Assembly (NCBI GenBank): GCA_002224055.1
Contig: AZLU01000151.1
Coordinates: 1 to 64,000 of the forward strand
DNA length: 64,000 nt
Source of the DNA: Pezizomycotina sp. ARF18
Taxonomy: Eukaryota > Ascomycota
Direction: 5' to 3'
Each line of letters opens with the position of its first letter. Positions within the stretch are counted from its first letter, which is position 1. The translations under genes and the position numbers were made by a program. Under the pieces are notes generated by a model, which was given only the letters and a program-made list of their open reading frames with translations, ran no database searches and had not been told where the DNA came from. Positions 36,455 through 47,876 of the stretch are shown here, one piece after another.

Positions 36455-39400
36455 CTAGATATCACGGCAAGAAAGAAGCGGGGAAAATCTATCCGCGAAG
36501 ATGCAACAGCCCTTTCTTCTTCTTCTCCTCTTTATCTTCTTGTCCTTTTTGCCGATATTCTGTACACCACCTGATCAAAAAGCAACATCCTATTAGTATA
36601 AGGTGTGGCCTCAAAAATTAATGGGATGAATTCTCCCTTACCTCTTCCGCGGACCCTAATCTCAGATTGCGGCTTGATCTTCGCCCCCTTCGGTTTCCCA
36701 TCCGACCCCATGGAACCGACGCTATTAGATATGCTGATGCTATCCGATTGATGGTCCGCCTGCATTGACGGCCTCGTCATCGCGGACGCCGAACTCCCTG
36801 ACGGGAAATAATCGTCTCTCGACGGATCCGAAGACCCTGGCTTGGATTCGGGCTCAGCGTACTGTGAGAGTACTTGCTCCCGCTCCTCTCCGATGGGTGC
36901 GTCGCATAAAGGTTCGGATTTCCGGCCCCGTATGAAACGTGCGGGTGAGCGTGGCCCATAGTAGGCGATGTATGCTCGTAGTGACCTACAGGGGAAACAG
37001 TACCCATCCGCGTATCGTGGTGACTGACAATCTGCCGCTCCCTCTCTCGCTCCCTCGCGTACTCGCGTTCTCGTTCCCGTTCGCGCTCCCTCTCCCTTTC
37101 GCGTTCCATCTCCCGCTCGCGTTCGTACTCCTGCTCCCGTTGCATCTCCCGTTCACGTTCCGACGGCATCATGCCTTGGGATTGCATCATAGCTTCCTCG
37201 GAGCCAAGGAGTGGCATGTTAGGGCTCTGGTACTGCCCTTGAGGATCACTACGGTGGTTGCTCGGTAGCCTATCCAGTTCGTTGGCGGCTTGCAGTTCGA
37301 TGTATTTGATCTCGAGCTCCGTGTACCGGGTTAGCAGGTGGTTATGCGCCTTCTTAAGAGACGCAAGACGGGATGCACTGGCGGCGAGGGCGGAGTCGAT
37401 CATGCCTTGAAATGCTGGCGATGGGGACGAAGGGTTCGGTCGCTGCATGGTTGAAAGTTTGCTTTCGAGCTCTACAATCTTCATCTCGTAAGCACTAAAA
37501 TTTCAAAAGAAACCCCAGATTAGCAACACCGACTTAATATCTAGAACTGATTTAAAATTACGTACCGCTTCATTTTCTCACGCTCGTGCTCCCTCGCCTT
37601 AAGCCTCAACTTTATCCGGTCGACCTGGGCAATGGCAGCTTCTTCGGCGTGCTTTCGGATTTCCATCTCCTCAGTCTGGCTTTCATACTCCACGAGTTTC
37701 CTATTGAGCTGGTCAACAAGTTCTCTGAGCTTGTCGAGTTCCGCCAGGTTCGATTCGATCGTTTGCATGCGTTGCTTCAGAAGCAGTTCTTTCGCTTCGC
37801 TTTCCACGACCAATCTCCTGAGCTGTACAACTTCGGCCTCGCATTCGCAAGCTCGGCTTTCACACTCTCTTCCTCTTCTCCCAAACTTTCTTCTCCTCCT
37901 CAGCTTCTTTATCCTGCTGTTCAGTTCCGCCTCCCACTTCTTCGAATCGAGCTTCGTCTTTGTCGACTCGTCTTTGAGCTTCTGGTAAAACCTCGCAGCT
38001 TCTTCAAGCTTCCGCTTCAAAGCCTTGTTGGTATTCAGCATGTTCTGCGTCTCGGCCTCGACGGTGGCGTCCTTGATGTGCTTGCGCTGCAGGTGGCCGA
38101 TATGGGAGAGGTGCTGCTGCTTGAGGTAGCGTTCGAAGTTCAGGTCGTTCTTAAGCAACATGACTTCCCTCTGCAAGAATGCGAGCGTCCCCTGCGAAGC
38201 TGTCGTGGCAGGTTTGATCGCGGGCGAGCGTGGGACCGCATTAAGGTTGAGTGACTGCACGTACGCTTCCAACCTCGGCGACGCAGCCGCGCTCACGCTC
38301 GGTGTTCCGTTACTAGTACCCGTCCGAGGCAGCGAGTGCACAGAGTCGTTCATCTTACTGCTACGAAGGTTTTCCTGGAGCTGCATCATATCCTGAACGT
38401 GCTCGTCGGCGTTCTGCGGGCCCAGAGTCGGGCTGTCATTTAAATCTAGAGGTCGCACGCTAGGCGACGAAAGTTTAGGCAACTGGGCACCTGCCATAGC
38501 GGACATTGTCGGCGATAGCGCGCCATACTCGTGGAAACCCGCGAGAGTCGGGCTGGTATCCGACCGAGGCCTTCGTCTTCGGAGCCGTCCCTACGGCTAT
38601 CGCCCAGCAAACTCTCCACGGGTATATCCTCCGTCGGCACGAGAGATTCAGGCATGTTGCTCAGTCGCTCTTCGGACGTGTGGTGGTGATACTGCGGGAG
38701 CATAACGTTGGCAACCAGCCCGATGCACAAGGCGACCACATCTGCAGGCTCCGATTTCATCCATCTCGATTGGTCGTTCAGCTCGCTTTCGACGGATAGC
38801 GTGAAGAAATTTGGGTGCAAGATGTGTCGCTGCCCGAAAAGTTCAGTCTCTGGCGGATTAGATCTTCGTCCAGATCCATGTGCTCGAGTTGCTTCGCGTC
38901 AGATTTCTCGAAGTATTTAAACGGCTCGTGAATGAATGACATGAAATTTAGAGGGTACAGTCCGTAAAGGAAAGTGAAGTAGTCGCTAACGTCGGGAGCC
39001 GTGGAGGATGCTGTTTCAAAGGACGAATCGAGTTTCTCCCATTCCGGTTTCCTCTCATTCGCGCCGTCGCCTTCGCCCTTTTCGTAGCCGGTGATTGTGG
39101 CTCATCGTCCTCGCCTACGTCAATGTCGGATCTGCTTGTATCCTCAAGGCGCACGCTTCGAAACTTGTCCCATAGGAGTATACGTGAATAGATAGCGAAC
39201 AGTCGCGGAAGTTCGGGTCCCAGGGCGTTGGGTATATGGGGCATAAACATAAGTAGAGTCGTCAGGGCGATTGATATTACGGTCGTCGAGGTGTCAGTCA
39301 GCAAGCACTTGATCAGGTGTTCCAGCAACGAGGTCTCAAGTATCTGGTATAGATGCGGTCCTTGCAACCGTACGAAGCTGCAAAGAGGCCATGGTCTGCA

Positions 39401-40163
39401 GCCGGAAACGTTTCCGCGCGACGAAGCTATCGACTATCTCGAGGAAGGGTTTCGGTTTCCGTTTGCCGAATGCGAGAAGTATCGTCTCGATGTTCGAACA
39501 CACGAACCTCTGCTTCTCGTCCGCGGCGAACGAATACTCCTCCTCCGAGGTGATTAGTTTCGTCTTATCTAGGTACATCTCGAACAGTTTCGTCGTGAAC
39601 GCCCCCGACACCTTTGCCTGCTCACCCGTCCCATCCTCGTCTTCCTCGAATATTAAAATCCCTACGACGAACTCCCGCGCGTCGGCAACGGTGGACTTGG
39701 TCTGAGACGGCGCATCGAGCGTGGGGCTTATCAGGCGGTCCCACCACATCGTCAGCCTATCCAACCCTGCAGCGCCGGTTTGAGAGCGCGCAGGATGGCA
39801 AGGAATGTGCCGTGCTTTTCCGGGTGGGGCTCGACGTCTTTTGCGTATATCGCGATTAGTTCGTCATGCAGGCGCTGAAAGTCGTGCTCGTCGCCGGCGT
39901 CATGCTTGTCAAGGTAGCTCTGTATCACCTTGAGGAGCTCCTCGGGGAGTGGATACGGAGTTTCCGCCGGCGTAACAGCCGCATTCACTGCTTTGACTAG
40001 ATCTTTCAGGGAGCTAAAAATGACACGAGCGAAAATATCAACGAAATTAAAATCAGTAGGGATCTCAAGGTGAGAAAAAGCTTTTTTAAAATTAAAATTG
40101 TGGCATGACGAGCCCCTCTCTATAGCTATCAATGGGAACGTTTTAATCTTACCCCGACGACAT
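36455..40163 (-). CDS. TSC1: Hamartin, TSC1 homologue
   Basis: Tsc1 stabilises the Tsc2 GAP that turns off Rheb and TORC1. The first exon is only 11 nt (40163-40153, Met-Ser-Ser-Gly); after an intron at 40152-40014 the frame continues SLKDLVKAVNAAV, which is the normal family N-terminus. The hamartin helical region follows: LPEELLKVIQSYLDKH (about 39940), LFEMYLDKTKLITSEEEYSF (about 39560), QGPHLYQILETSLLEHLIKC (about 39365), TTVISIALTTLLMFMPHIPN and FMSFIHEPFKYFEKSDAKQL (about 38920). The C-terminal half is coiled coil (LAFLQREVMLLKNDLNFERY, about 38180; LDKLRELVDQLNRKLVEYES). An Arg-Glu dipeptide tract follows (about 37040-37160), and the end reads RVRGRG, intron, GVQNIGKKDKKI, a usual hamartin ending. 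Frame shifts separate the blocks. The stop at 36455 is the first in that last frame and may be off by a few codons. Confidence 0.93.
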
Positions 40164-43100
40164 CCGTGCGGAATTGGGCTCGTAAGCCGCCGAAATGTAA
40201 CTAAAGGCTTAATCCTTCTCAATACCAAATGAAAGAATGAAATGCGCTCCTACTTCGTTCGTGCAGCTTCTGTCCTCGCGGTGTATCCCCTCAAAGGCAC
40301 ATGTGTTGTGAGATGTGTGGATGTGCCTGTGAAGAAAAACAAAGAAAAAAAAATGGTGGAGCTGTCTGTCGGTGGAGTCTTTTTTTTTTTTTTTTTTTTT
40401 TCTCAATCAACAGTTCCGTCTTTCCGGCGCACGGTTATGGAGACTGAAAAATCGCTTCCTGCCGGCAAAGGATGGACAGAGAGCAGCAGAGAGAGGGGAA
40501 AAAAAAAAGGTTAAAATCGGACAACTAATAACGACACGGTCGTTGATCTTTCAGATGCAAAAACGCCTCTTTTTCTAGATCTTCAGGGATTACAGGAAGA
40601 AAAGGAAGAAAGGAATCCTGGTCATACAGAATAAAGGAAATCGTCAGTAAGTCAAAAAGACATCATCCAAGACTTGAGATAAGAGGACGAGATGGAAGAT
40701 GGTCTATATATTTATAAGGACGGTGGCTGGACTTCGGAGAAGGAATAGAGATAAGGCACCTGTGCCGAAGTGGTAGTATGAGTGTATGAGTAGTAGTGGT
40801 GTGTGCGTGTGTGCGGGGAAGTGAGTGGCGTTGTTGAAGAAGAAAAAAAAAGAAAAAGAAATAAGAGCTGTTCAGAAAGCTCCTCGATACCTCTTTTTTT
40901 CAACCCACTTATCGATATAGAGCAGTTCGGCGGAGAAAGGTAACTCTCGATAGAGTAGCCCTACGATTGAAGTCAAGTAACCCCCGAACTACGCTTCTAG
41001 GCCGCCAGATCCACGGTTGAAACAGTGAAATCGTTGCCCGGCAGTATTATTGTCGCTAGTTAGAGGGGTGTCTCTCCTTACTCGCCGTCTAATATTTGAT
41101 TTTCGGGACGTTCCATGCTCTCTTCTGGAGATCAAGAAAAAAAAAAAAAAAAAAAAGGCTTATACGCCAATATTCGCCTCTCGTCTTCTGGAATAGAAGA
41201 ATAGGCAAGCAATGCTATCTCCCTGTTCAAATCCAGGAACAAGAGAAAACGTCCAAATGAAACCGGAAAGTGGACAGTAATGGTGCTGAATATGAGCAGT
41301 AAAACTGAAGGATTTGAAGGGAAAATTCGATACGCTCTACTTACCAAAGACGCCGTATAATGAGGGAACGCGATGTATATCGATCAGCCAAGACGAACGA
41401 CTGACTATTCAGCCCCCCTCGAACGATTCGAAGTAGATAAATACGAACGGTGGACGGTTTGAAATTCTAGAACCAGCCTCCGGAGTGTCTCTTTTATATA
41501 AGTATTTATCTGCTGTTGAATATATATATTTATATATATGCTGAAATAGCGGAGGTATGTAGTGTGATAGAAAAAGAGTTCGTATTAATTAATAATATAG
41601 CGCTTGTATTATAGTTGTTGAACCAGTCGTGTATATTCGGTGCCCGATATCTTTGGTCAATTAATTTGTCTCCACCCCGTATGATATCGAAACGGCTTCT
41701 TGTTGATCGTTGCCAAGTAGAAATGAAGACAATATAGTCCTTCTTGTCGATTTGAACAGAAAGTTCCAGCCACCTGTACAATAGGAAATAGGGCAGTTGG
41801 CCAAATGCTTGGTGTTCGTTGGATATCGTAGTCGAATTCGTGTGTGGTTTTTTTTTTAAGAATATTGGAAGCAACAAATTGATATCGCGAATATACGAAG
41901 CAGCGTATGTCGACTATAAATAAATACGAATGTTATCAAAAAAAATAAAATAAAATAAAATAAAAATAAAAAAATAAAAAAACTAAACGCAAATAAAATA
42001 TCAAGATATTCTCTTTTTGTAAAACAAGCAAGATCTATGAGAGACGACGAAGGAACGTCCTACGTCTTGATAAAAACAGTTCATACCAGAGCTATAGTCG
42101 AACCACTTCATAAAACCATATAGGTTTCTTCTGTCGTGAATTTCTCCGAGACAAAATAATCAACGATCAACAGAAAAACTAATTATCATGATTATTATTA
42201 TTACTTAGGTATCTACATCATTCAATTCAATTCAAGTTAACTCCTATTAAGGACTAAACTTGGAGAAAAGGCGCGAATCGAGGGACGAGTCAAATTTCCG
42301 AACCAGCTCGGCGGAGAACGGCAGCACTTGCTAATCATGAAAAAGCCTTCGTCATCAAGCAAAGGGAGTTCTACAGTATCCACCAATATGGAGAAGAAAA
42401 CGCCACCAAAGACTACTTGAGCTGGAGCTTTGTAGTATACGAGGGGCGAGTGTTCTTTTTCAACCGTTAACCGAGCACTCGCTCGGGTCCTCTTGAGTCT
42501 TAATCCCTATGGGCTACCTCTCCTACGCGAGACGATTTCGCTCCTACTCCTTGGTACCAGGGATCGCAAACCACGAGCTAAAAGGGTGATATTTGCGCAC
42601 ATCGCCGAGCAAATGAAGGGGAACTAATATAATGCTATCTGTACCACACCGGGGACGTTAGACGCCGAGTAAAAGATCTTCTCCCGCTGCAAGGTGCTCT
42701 TGAAGTATGCGCGGGCAGCGAGCGCTACAGAGCCCTAAAAAAAAAAAAAGGGGGGGGGGGGGGGGTTGAGTCGGCGACCATTTAACTGGGACTCCAAGGA
42801 AATATATAAGCCAAAAAAAAAGGGAAAGAAAGAAAAAGCAGGCAGCAGCGGTTCTCTCCAAGAAAAAAAGATGAGAGAAATTTATACCCAATTGTCGAAT
42901 ATTCATTTCGACAACTATATTTCTTACTGACTGAAGTAGTACAGGTCGTCCGTGATCTCTCTCTCTTTTTTTTTTTTTTTTTTGGATTAGGGATATCTCG
43001 TGCAGTAGCCACAACAAGCACCGCTATATAATAACTGGCCGGCGTATAGGTTATTGCTCTATCTTCGACCTGCAATCATTGCCATCAGATGACGGTAGCT

Positions 43101-43435
43101 CCAATGACAGTTGGTTTTCGCGCAGTTAATCATGACCCCGACTTGGAGCAGCGGGTATTCTGCAGGATCTGTTTGGCGCAGCCAACTCAGCCTGGACAAA
43201 AACCTGCAGTTCCGCTTTATGTGAGAATCGAGGCTGACAGCAGTCGGGACGTTTGCTCAAAAAATATATGTCCTTCTCCTCGTGATCGAGAGTATTCTAG
43301 ATACTGGTTCTATCATCCTGGCTCTTTACGGTAAATAATTCGTCGACGATTTCATTCTTAACGATCAATTGCGGCATCCCTCGTTATTCCTTGATCATCC
43401 AGGGTTTGCTCCGTTTAATTACAGTACTTGTAAGT
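40164..43435. other. 3.3-kb gap between TSC1 and the NLR
   Basis: No gene recognised. It holds homopolymers (T22 at 40380-40401, A20 at 41137-41156, T18 at 42966-42983), an A/T tract at about 41940-41990 and the A13G16 tract. An open frame at 43089-43334 (81 codons, FCRICLAQPTQPGQ) directly precedes the NLR but has no family features. Much of the gap must be the two divergent promoters and leaders. Confidence 0.4.
42737..42765. repeat. Compound homopolymer A13G16
   Basis: Thirteen A followed directly by sixteen G on the plus strand. It is the only long G run in the window and lies about 670 nt before the NLR start. Its exact length may be unreliable given the indel errors elsewhere. Confidence 0.7.
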
Positions 43436-46400
43436 ATGGAGAATGCGAGCGAGAGTGCTTCGCGGGTGCGTGCAGTGCCTCATTCCGACGGCCTATCCAT
43501 CCTAGTCAATCCCGACAAGGCAAATATAGAGTAGGTCTCTTTCGTGTCTCTGTGGCGGTAGATGCAACGGAAATCCGCCGCTGATCGTGTAAGCAGCATC
43601 GTCTTCATCCACGGCTTCACGGGTGACCCAAAAGACACATGGGCCAGCAAATCCAAATCATACAATGGCGACGGCGAGGACCACGAAGGGAAACCGAGCA
43701 GATTCTTGAGGTTTTCCAGTTTCTCGTCATCGTCCGAAACAAAAAGCTCGGCGACTATAGAAAAAACCTACTTGCCCGCGACCTCGTGCCGTCTGTCGCA
43801 CCGGACGCTCGCGTCATCACGTATTGCTACGACATGCACATCCGCCACTTTTGGGCCGCCCCGTAAGCCAGAGCACCGTATACGACATCGCGTGGGACTT
43901 TCTGGTGAGCCTGGTGGCTGCGCGTAGGGACGAGCCCTCGAGGCCGTCGCTGTTCATTGCGCACAGCCTTGGTGGTATAATCGTCAAGGAAGCTCTACGG
44001 CGATCGCGTTCCTGCGATTTTTACGGTCAGGTGCATCTGAGGAGCGTGTACGAGCGCACATCCGGTATTATTTTCTTTGGAACACCGCACGAAGGTGCTG
44101 ACTCACGTGGTCTGTTTCAAAAGATCGCGGGGAAGTGCGTAGAAGCCGCGGGCTTCTGTCAATGGGCAGGTATTGAATGCGCTGTTGCCCTCGTCGGAAC
44201 GGCTCCGGGAGTTGCGCGACGATTTTGGCCCCATGGTGCGTGAACGGGGATGGATTATCCATTCTTTTCAAGAGCAGTATGGAGTTAAGTTTCTGGATAA
44301 CAAAAAGGTGAATATCAAGCGCCTCTTCTCTCGTGCCTAGACGTTCAGCTCCGGTTTTCGGGAGCCGCTGGGTCCAAACGCTCGGAACAAGGCAAAGTAC
44401 CCTACTAAGTAGAAAAGCCACAAAACTAATACTCGATAGGTTGTCGAAGATGCAGCTTCATGCTTGAACGATCCGAGCATCGAGGTCACGCAACATATCG
44501 CACGTAATCATATGGAGATGTGCCGTTTCGACGGGTCAACGACCCGAGTTTGACAAAGTAGTTAAAGCGATGAGACGCATTCTGGATGTGGCGCTTCTCA
44601 CACATGAACAACGGCAGTCGTACTTGGATTTGCCCAAGTTCGCCCAGATCGACGCCCGGCATACCCCTATCAAATCTGCGCACGCGAAACCTGCAGTTGG
44701 CTGCTCAGCGATACAAGGTACCAGGACTAGCTAGACGTGAACAAAGTGTATCAGCATCATGGTTTTCTTTGGGTGAAAGGAAAACCAGGCTCGGGGAAGT
44801 CGACGATCATGAAAAGTCAGTATTCGGGATGTACCGGTCTTTGGTATTCCAACTTCTTACGAAGGTCCCGAGACTCCAGCTTCTCTTCAATACTTTCGCA
44901 CCATCTAGGTATATCTGGAGCATTGAAGTACTTAAGAACCTTTTCGTCAGCACGATCCAAATGCTCGGACAGCTCGGGCTGAGTAACCTAACATGCTTTA
45001 TTGACGCCCTCGACGAGTGCGATTAGAACGAGATCCAGCAAATGGTATCGGACTTTCAGAACCTAGGATCTCTAGTATTGTCGAGCTGCTGCTTCAATGT
45101 CTGCTTCTCCAGTCGTCACTATCCGTACATCACTATTGATCACGGTATCGAACTTATTTTAGATGATCTAAAGGAACATCAGCAGGATATTTCTAATTAT
45201 TTGCACAGTGAACTCAATGCGGGATCGAGCAAACAGGTCGAGCAAATCAAAACTGAAATACTTCAACGTTCTTCTGGGATCTGCCTTTGGGTCGTCGTAG
45301 TTATAGCAATACTAAATAAAGAGTTTAGGCATGGTAGAATCTAATTCCGAACGGCCTAGACGAGTTGTTTCAAGATATCTTGACCCGAGATGGTCAAAAT
45401 ATGGACGAGATGATACTTTGTCTGCAATGGATAATGTATGCGAAAAAACCCTTAAGGCGCGAAGAACTATATTTCGCTATTATCGCGGGTGTTGATCCAA
45501 GCGCTCTTTCCGAATGGGATCAAAAGGAAATTACCAAGGACGATATGGAGAGGTTTATCTTGAGTTCTTCAAGGGACTCGTAGAATTAACCAAGTCCGAA
45601 AACCAGGTCGTCCAATTCATTCACGAATCAGTCTCAGATTATCTCGGTATAGGACATGGCCTTGCGAGGTTACGGGCAGGTTTAGCGTCCAATCTTCCAG
45701 GCCTTGGCCACGAAGCCCTTAAGATTCGTTGCCAAATTTTATCGTGTCTGAAACCTCGTGGCGTCTTGAAGTGCACTCCCCCAATTCTTCCGCGGGAGGG
45801 ACCCGCCTTTACTAGAAAAGCTCCCTTTGCTTGAGCATGCGGTGCTACACATCTTGTAACATGCTGACTCTGCGCATGGCTACGGTACCTTGCAAGAAGA
45901 CCTTATCTCCAAATTTCCTCTGGAGCATTGGATATTTCTCTACAACAAAATGTGCTTACCAGACCGCTATCGCGATTGCTATCCTATAACCGCGACCTTA
46001 CCGTACGTTCTCGCAGGGGAAAATTGCGCAAATCTTATTCGAATCCAAAGGCGGCGGCCAACGGAATGCAGCGATTTATGCGACGGCTCCCCTATATATG
46101 CGGCGCTGGATCGTAAGAGTGAAAGCGCCGCGAGAACGCTATCGTTGCCTGACGGTAGTACGTCTCTCGAGTGTCTCTTGCCTTCTGAAAAGCAGGGCCT
46201 TGAAGAAGCGCTTGCAACGCTACTGAAATATAGCCAAGAGATACTCAGGCGAAAGAACATGCTCTCGTGGGCAGTCGAAGCTGGCCACCCGAATGTAGCC
46301 AAGGTGTTATTCACGCGGGACCTGATGGCGCGGAACTGCGTGGACATCGACGAGAAAACCAAGGACGGACGGACGCCGCTGTCGGTCGCGGCCGCAAAGG

Positions 46401-47215
46401 GGTACGAAGCAGTTGTCGACCTCCTCTTGTCTCAAAGCCTGCCCGTGGACGTCAATTCGAGGATAGGCAAGACCGGACGCCACTTTCCTGGGCGGCGCTG
46501 CAAGGGCATGCAACGATAGCTAGAAAACTTTTGTCGCTGAGTGACTTGGAGGTTTACACAATAGATGCCTCGGGACGGACGGCGCTGTCATGGGCCGCAA
46601 CGAATGGTCACGGCGAAGTGGTGCGGACGCTTCCCCAGAAGCCCGGTATATGGGTCGACGCTAGGGCGGAATCCCGTGGATACCCGATTGAGACGCTCTC
46701 AGGCCCACCTGATGTAATCTCGACCACCAAAAACAGGATTTTCGATATGACCCCGCTGACACTGGCCGCCGTGAAAGGTCAAACAGAAGTTGTCGGGCTA
46801 CTACCGACCCGACGGGAAGTTGATCGTAACTCGAGGGATAAGAGCATACAAACGCCGCTGCTGCTGGCAGCGTTTAGGGGATACTTTAATACCGTGAAGC
46901 TACTCTTGAAAGATCCGGATGTTGATCCGGATTTGAAAGATAAATGGGGCCGAACGCCTCTGTCATGGGCCGCGAGCGAAGGGCATGCTACGATAGTTAG
47001 GCTGCTCCTAGCCGGAGCCGCCGTCGATTGTAACTCTCGGGACTCAAGGGACGGACGCCACTGTCCGGGTAGCGGAGCAAGGTTCCTCTTAGGTGGTTAA
47101 GCTCTTGCTAGCGCGAAGCGAGGTTGATCGCAATGCGCCAGACGCACACGGGCATACGCCGCTGTGGTGGGCATATATACGCGGCCGCGATAAGATTGTA
47201 GCGTTACTTAGCTAA
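43436..47215 (+). CDS. NOD-like receptor: alpha/beta-hydrolase, NACHT, ankyrin repeats
   Basis: This is a fungal STAND protein of the kind linked to non-self recognition and regulated cell death. Exon 1 (43436-43530) encodes PHSDGLSILVNPDKANI; an intron ending at 43593 joins it to DSIVFIHGFTGDPKDTWASK, the start of a SERAC1-like alpha/beta-hydrolase. Its nucleophile elbow AHSLGGIIVKEAL is at about 43960, and GIIFFGTPHEGADS at about 44070. A second intron (about 44308-44439) precedes DAASCLNDPSIEVTQHIAR. The NACHT NTPase has Walker A GKPGSGKST (44779-44805), Walker B CFIDALDECD (about 44995-45024), CFSSRHYPYITI (about 45101), ILTRDGQNMDEMILCLQWI and VVQFIHESVSDYL. About eight ankyrin repeats follow (46360-47213), for example RTPLSWAALQGHATIARKLL and RTPLSWAASEGHATIVRLLL, ending IVALLS. 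All key motifs survive. The frame changes (at least eight) are as dense as in the housekeeping genes around it, so I do not call it a pseudogene. Confidence 0.9.
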
Positions 47216-47876
47216 CGACCGGTCCGGAGTAAGCGTTCCCGCACATTTCAGGGACGCTTAATAATATACTTGGCTCGTGAAATGCCTAGCAAAATAAACT
47301 TGTGCGATAGGTTTTCTTAGTCTCGTAGACCCACATAGCCCGCAACCCGTAGCGCATGCACGCGCAAGGAGGTTCACAAGCCTAAAGTTTTCTTTCTTTA
47401 AGGCCTTCTTTTCTCTTTCTCTTTTCTCTTTTCACATCATGTCAGTGGGCACTCTTTGAGTGAAGGGAAGGAATGGTTAAGAAAGCTTTCTATTACATGA
47501 AAGCATCGTCACGGGGAGCTCCGATTTGGCACTTGTTTTCATATAATGATTGAATCTCCATGTCGAGGATTACCGGTACCCATAATTCAAAAATAAGATT
47601 AAATTAATTACTTGGAAGCGATTTACAAAAATATATATTTCCTTGAAACTCCTCTTTGCAAGATCAAATGATAGTTATGGGGAAAAAAAAAAAAAAAAGA
47701 AAGCTTAATAGTAATGTAAATGTTTCATCGTCATCGCCGCTAATATATATATATCACCATCAACCCGCCTTTGCATTTTCTGCTCCGCTTTCTTGTGTGG
47801 ATATGTAAAACGAAAAAAAGGCTCCCCACTCTCCAAAAAAAAAAAAAACCTAAATACTTACTTACAGCCCGAAGCG
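47216..47876. other. Convergent 3' spacer, NLR and SEC1
   Basis: A 660-nt A/T-rich spacer with A16 (47683-47698) and A14 (47835-47848) runs; no gene seen. Confidence 0.5.

Noticed and set aside
37040-37160. A separate Arg/Glu-repeat gene
   Set aside because: The tract is in frame between hamartin coiled coil and the hamartin C-terminus, so it belongs to TSC1.
43436-47215. Calling the NLR a pseudogene
   Set aside because: Its frame breaks are no denser than those in essential genes such as CHO2 and TSC1, and all catalytic motifs and introns are intact.
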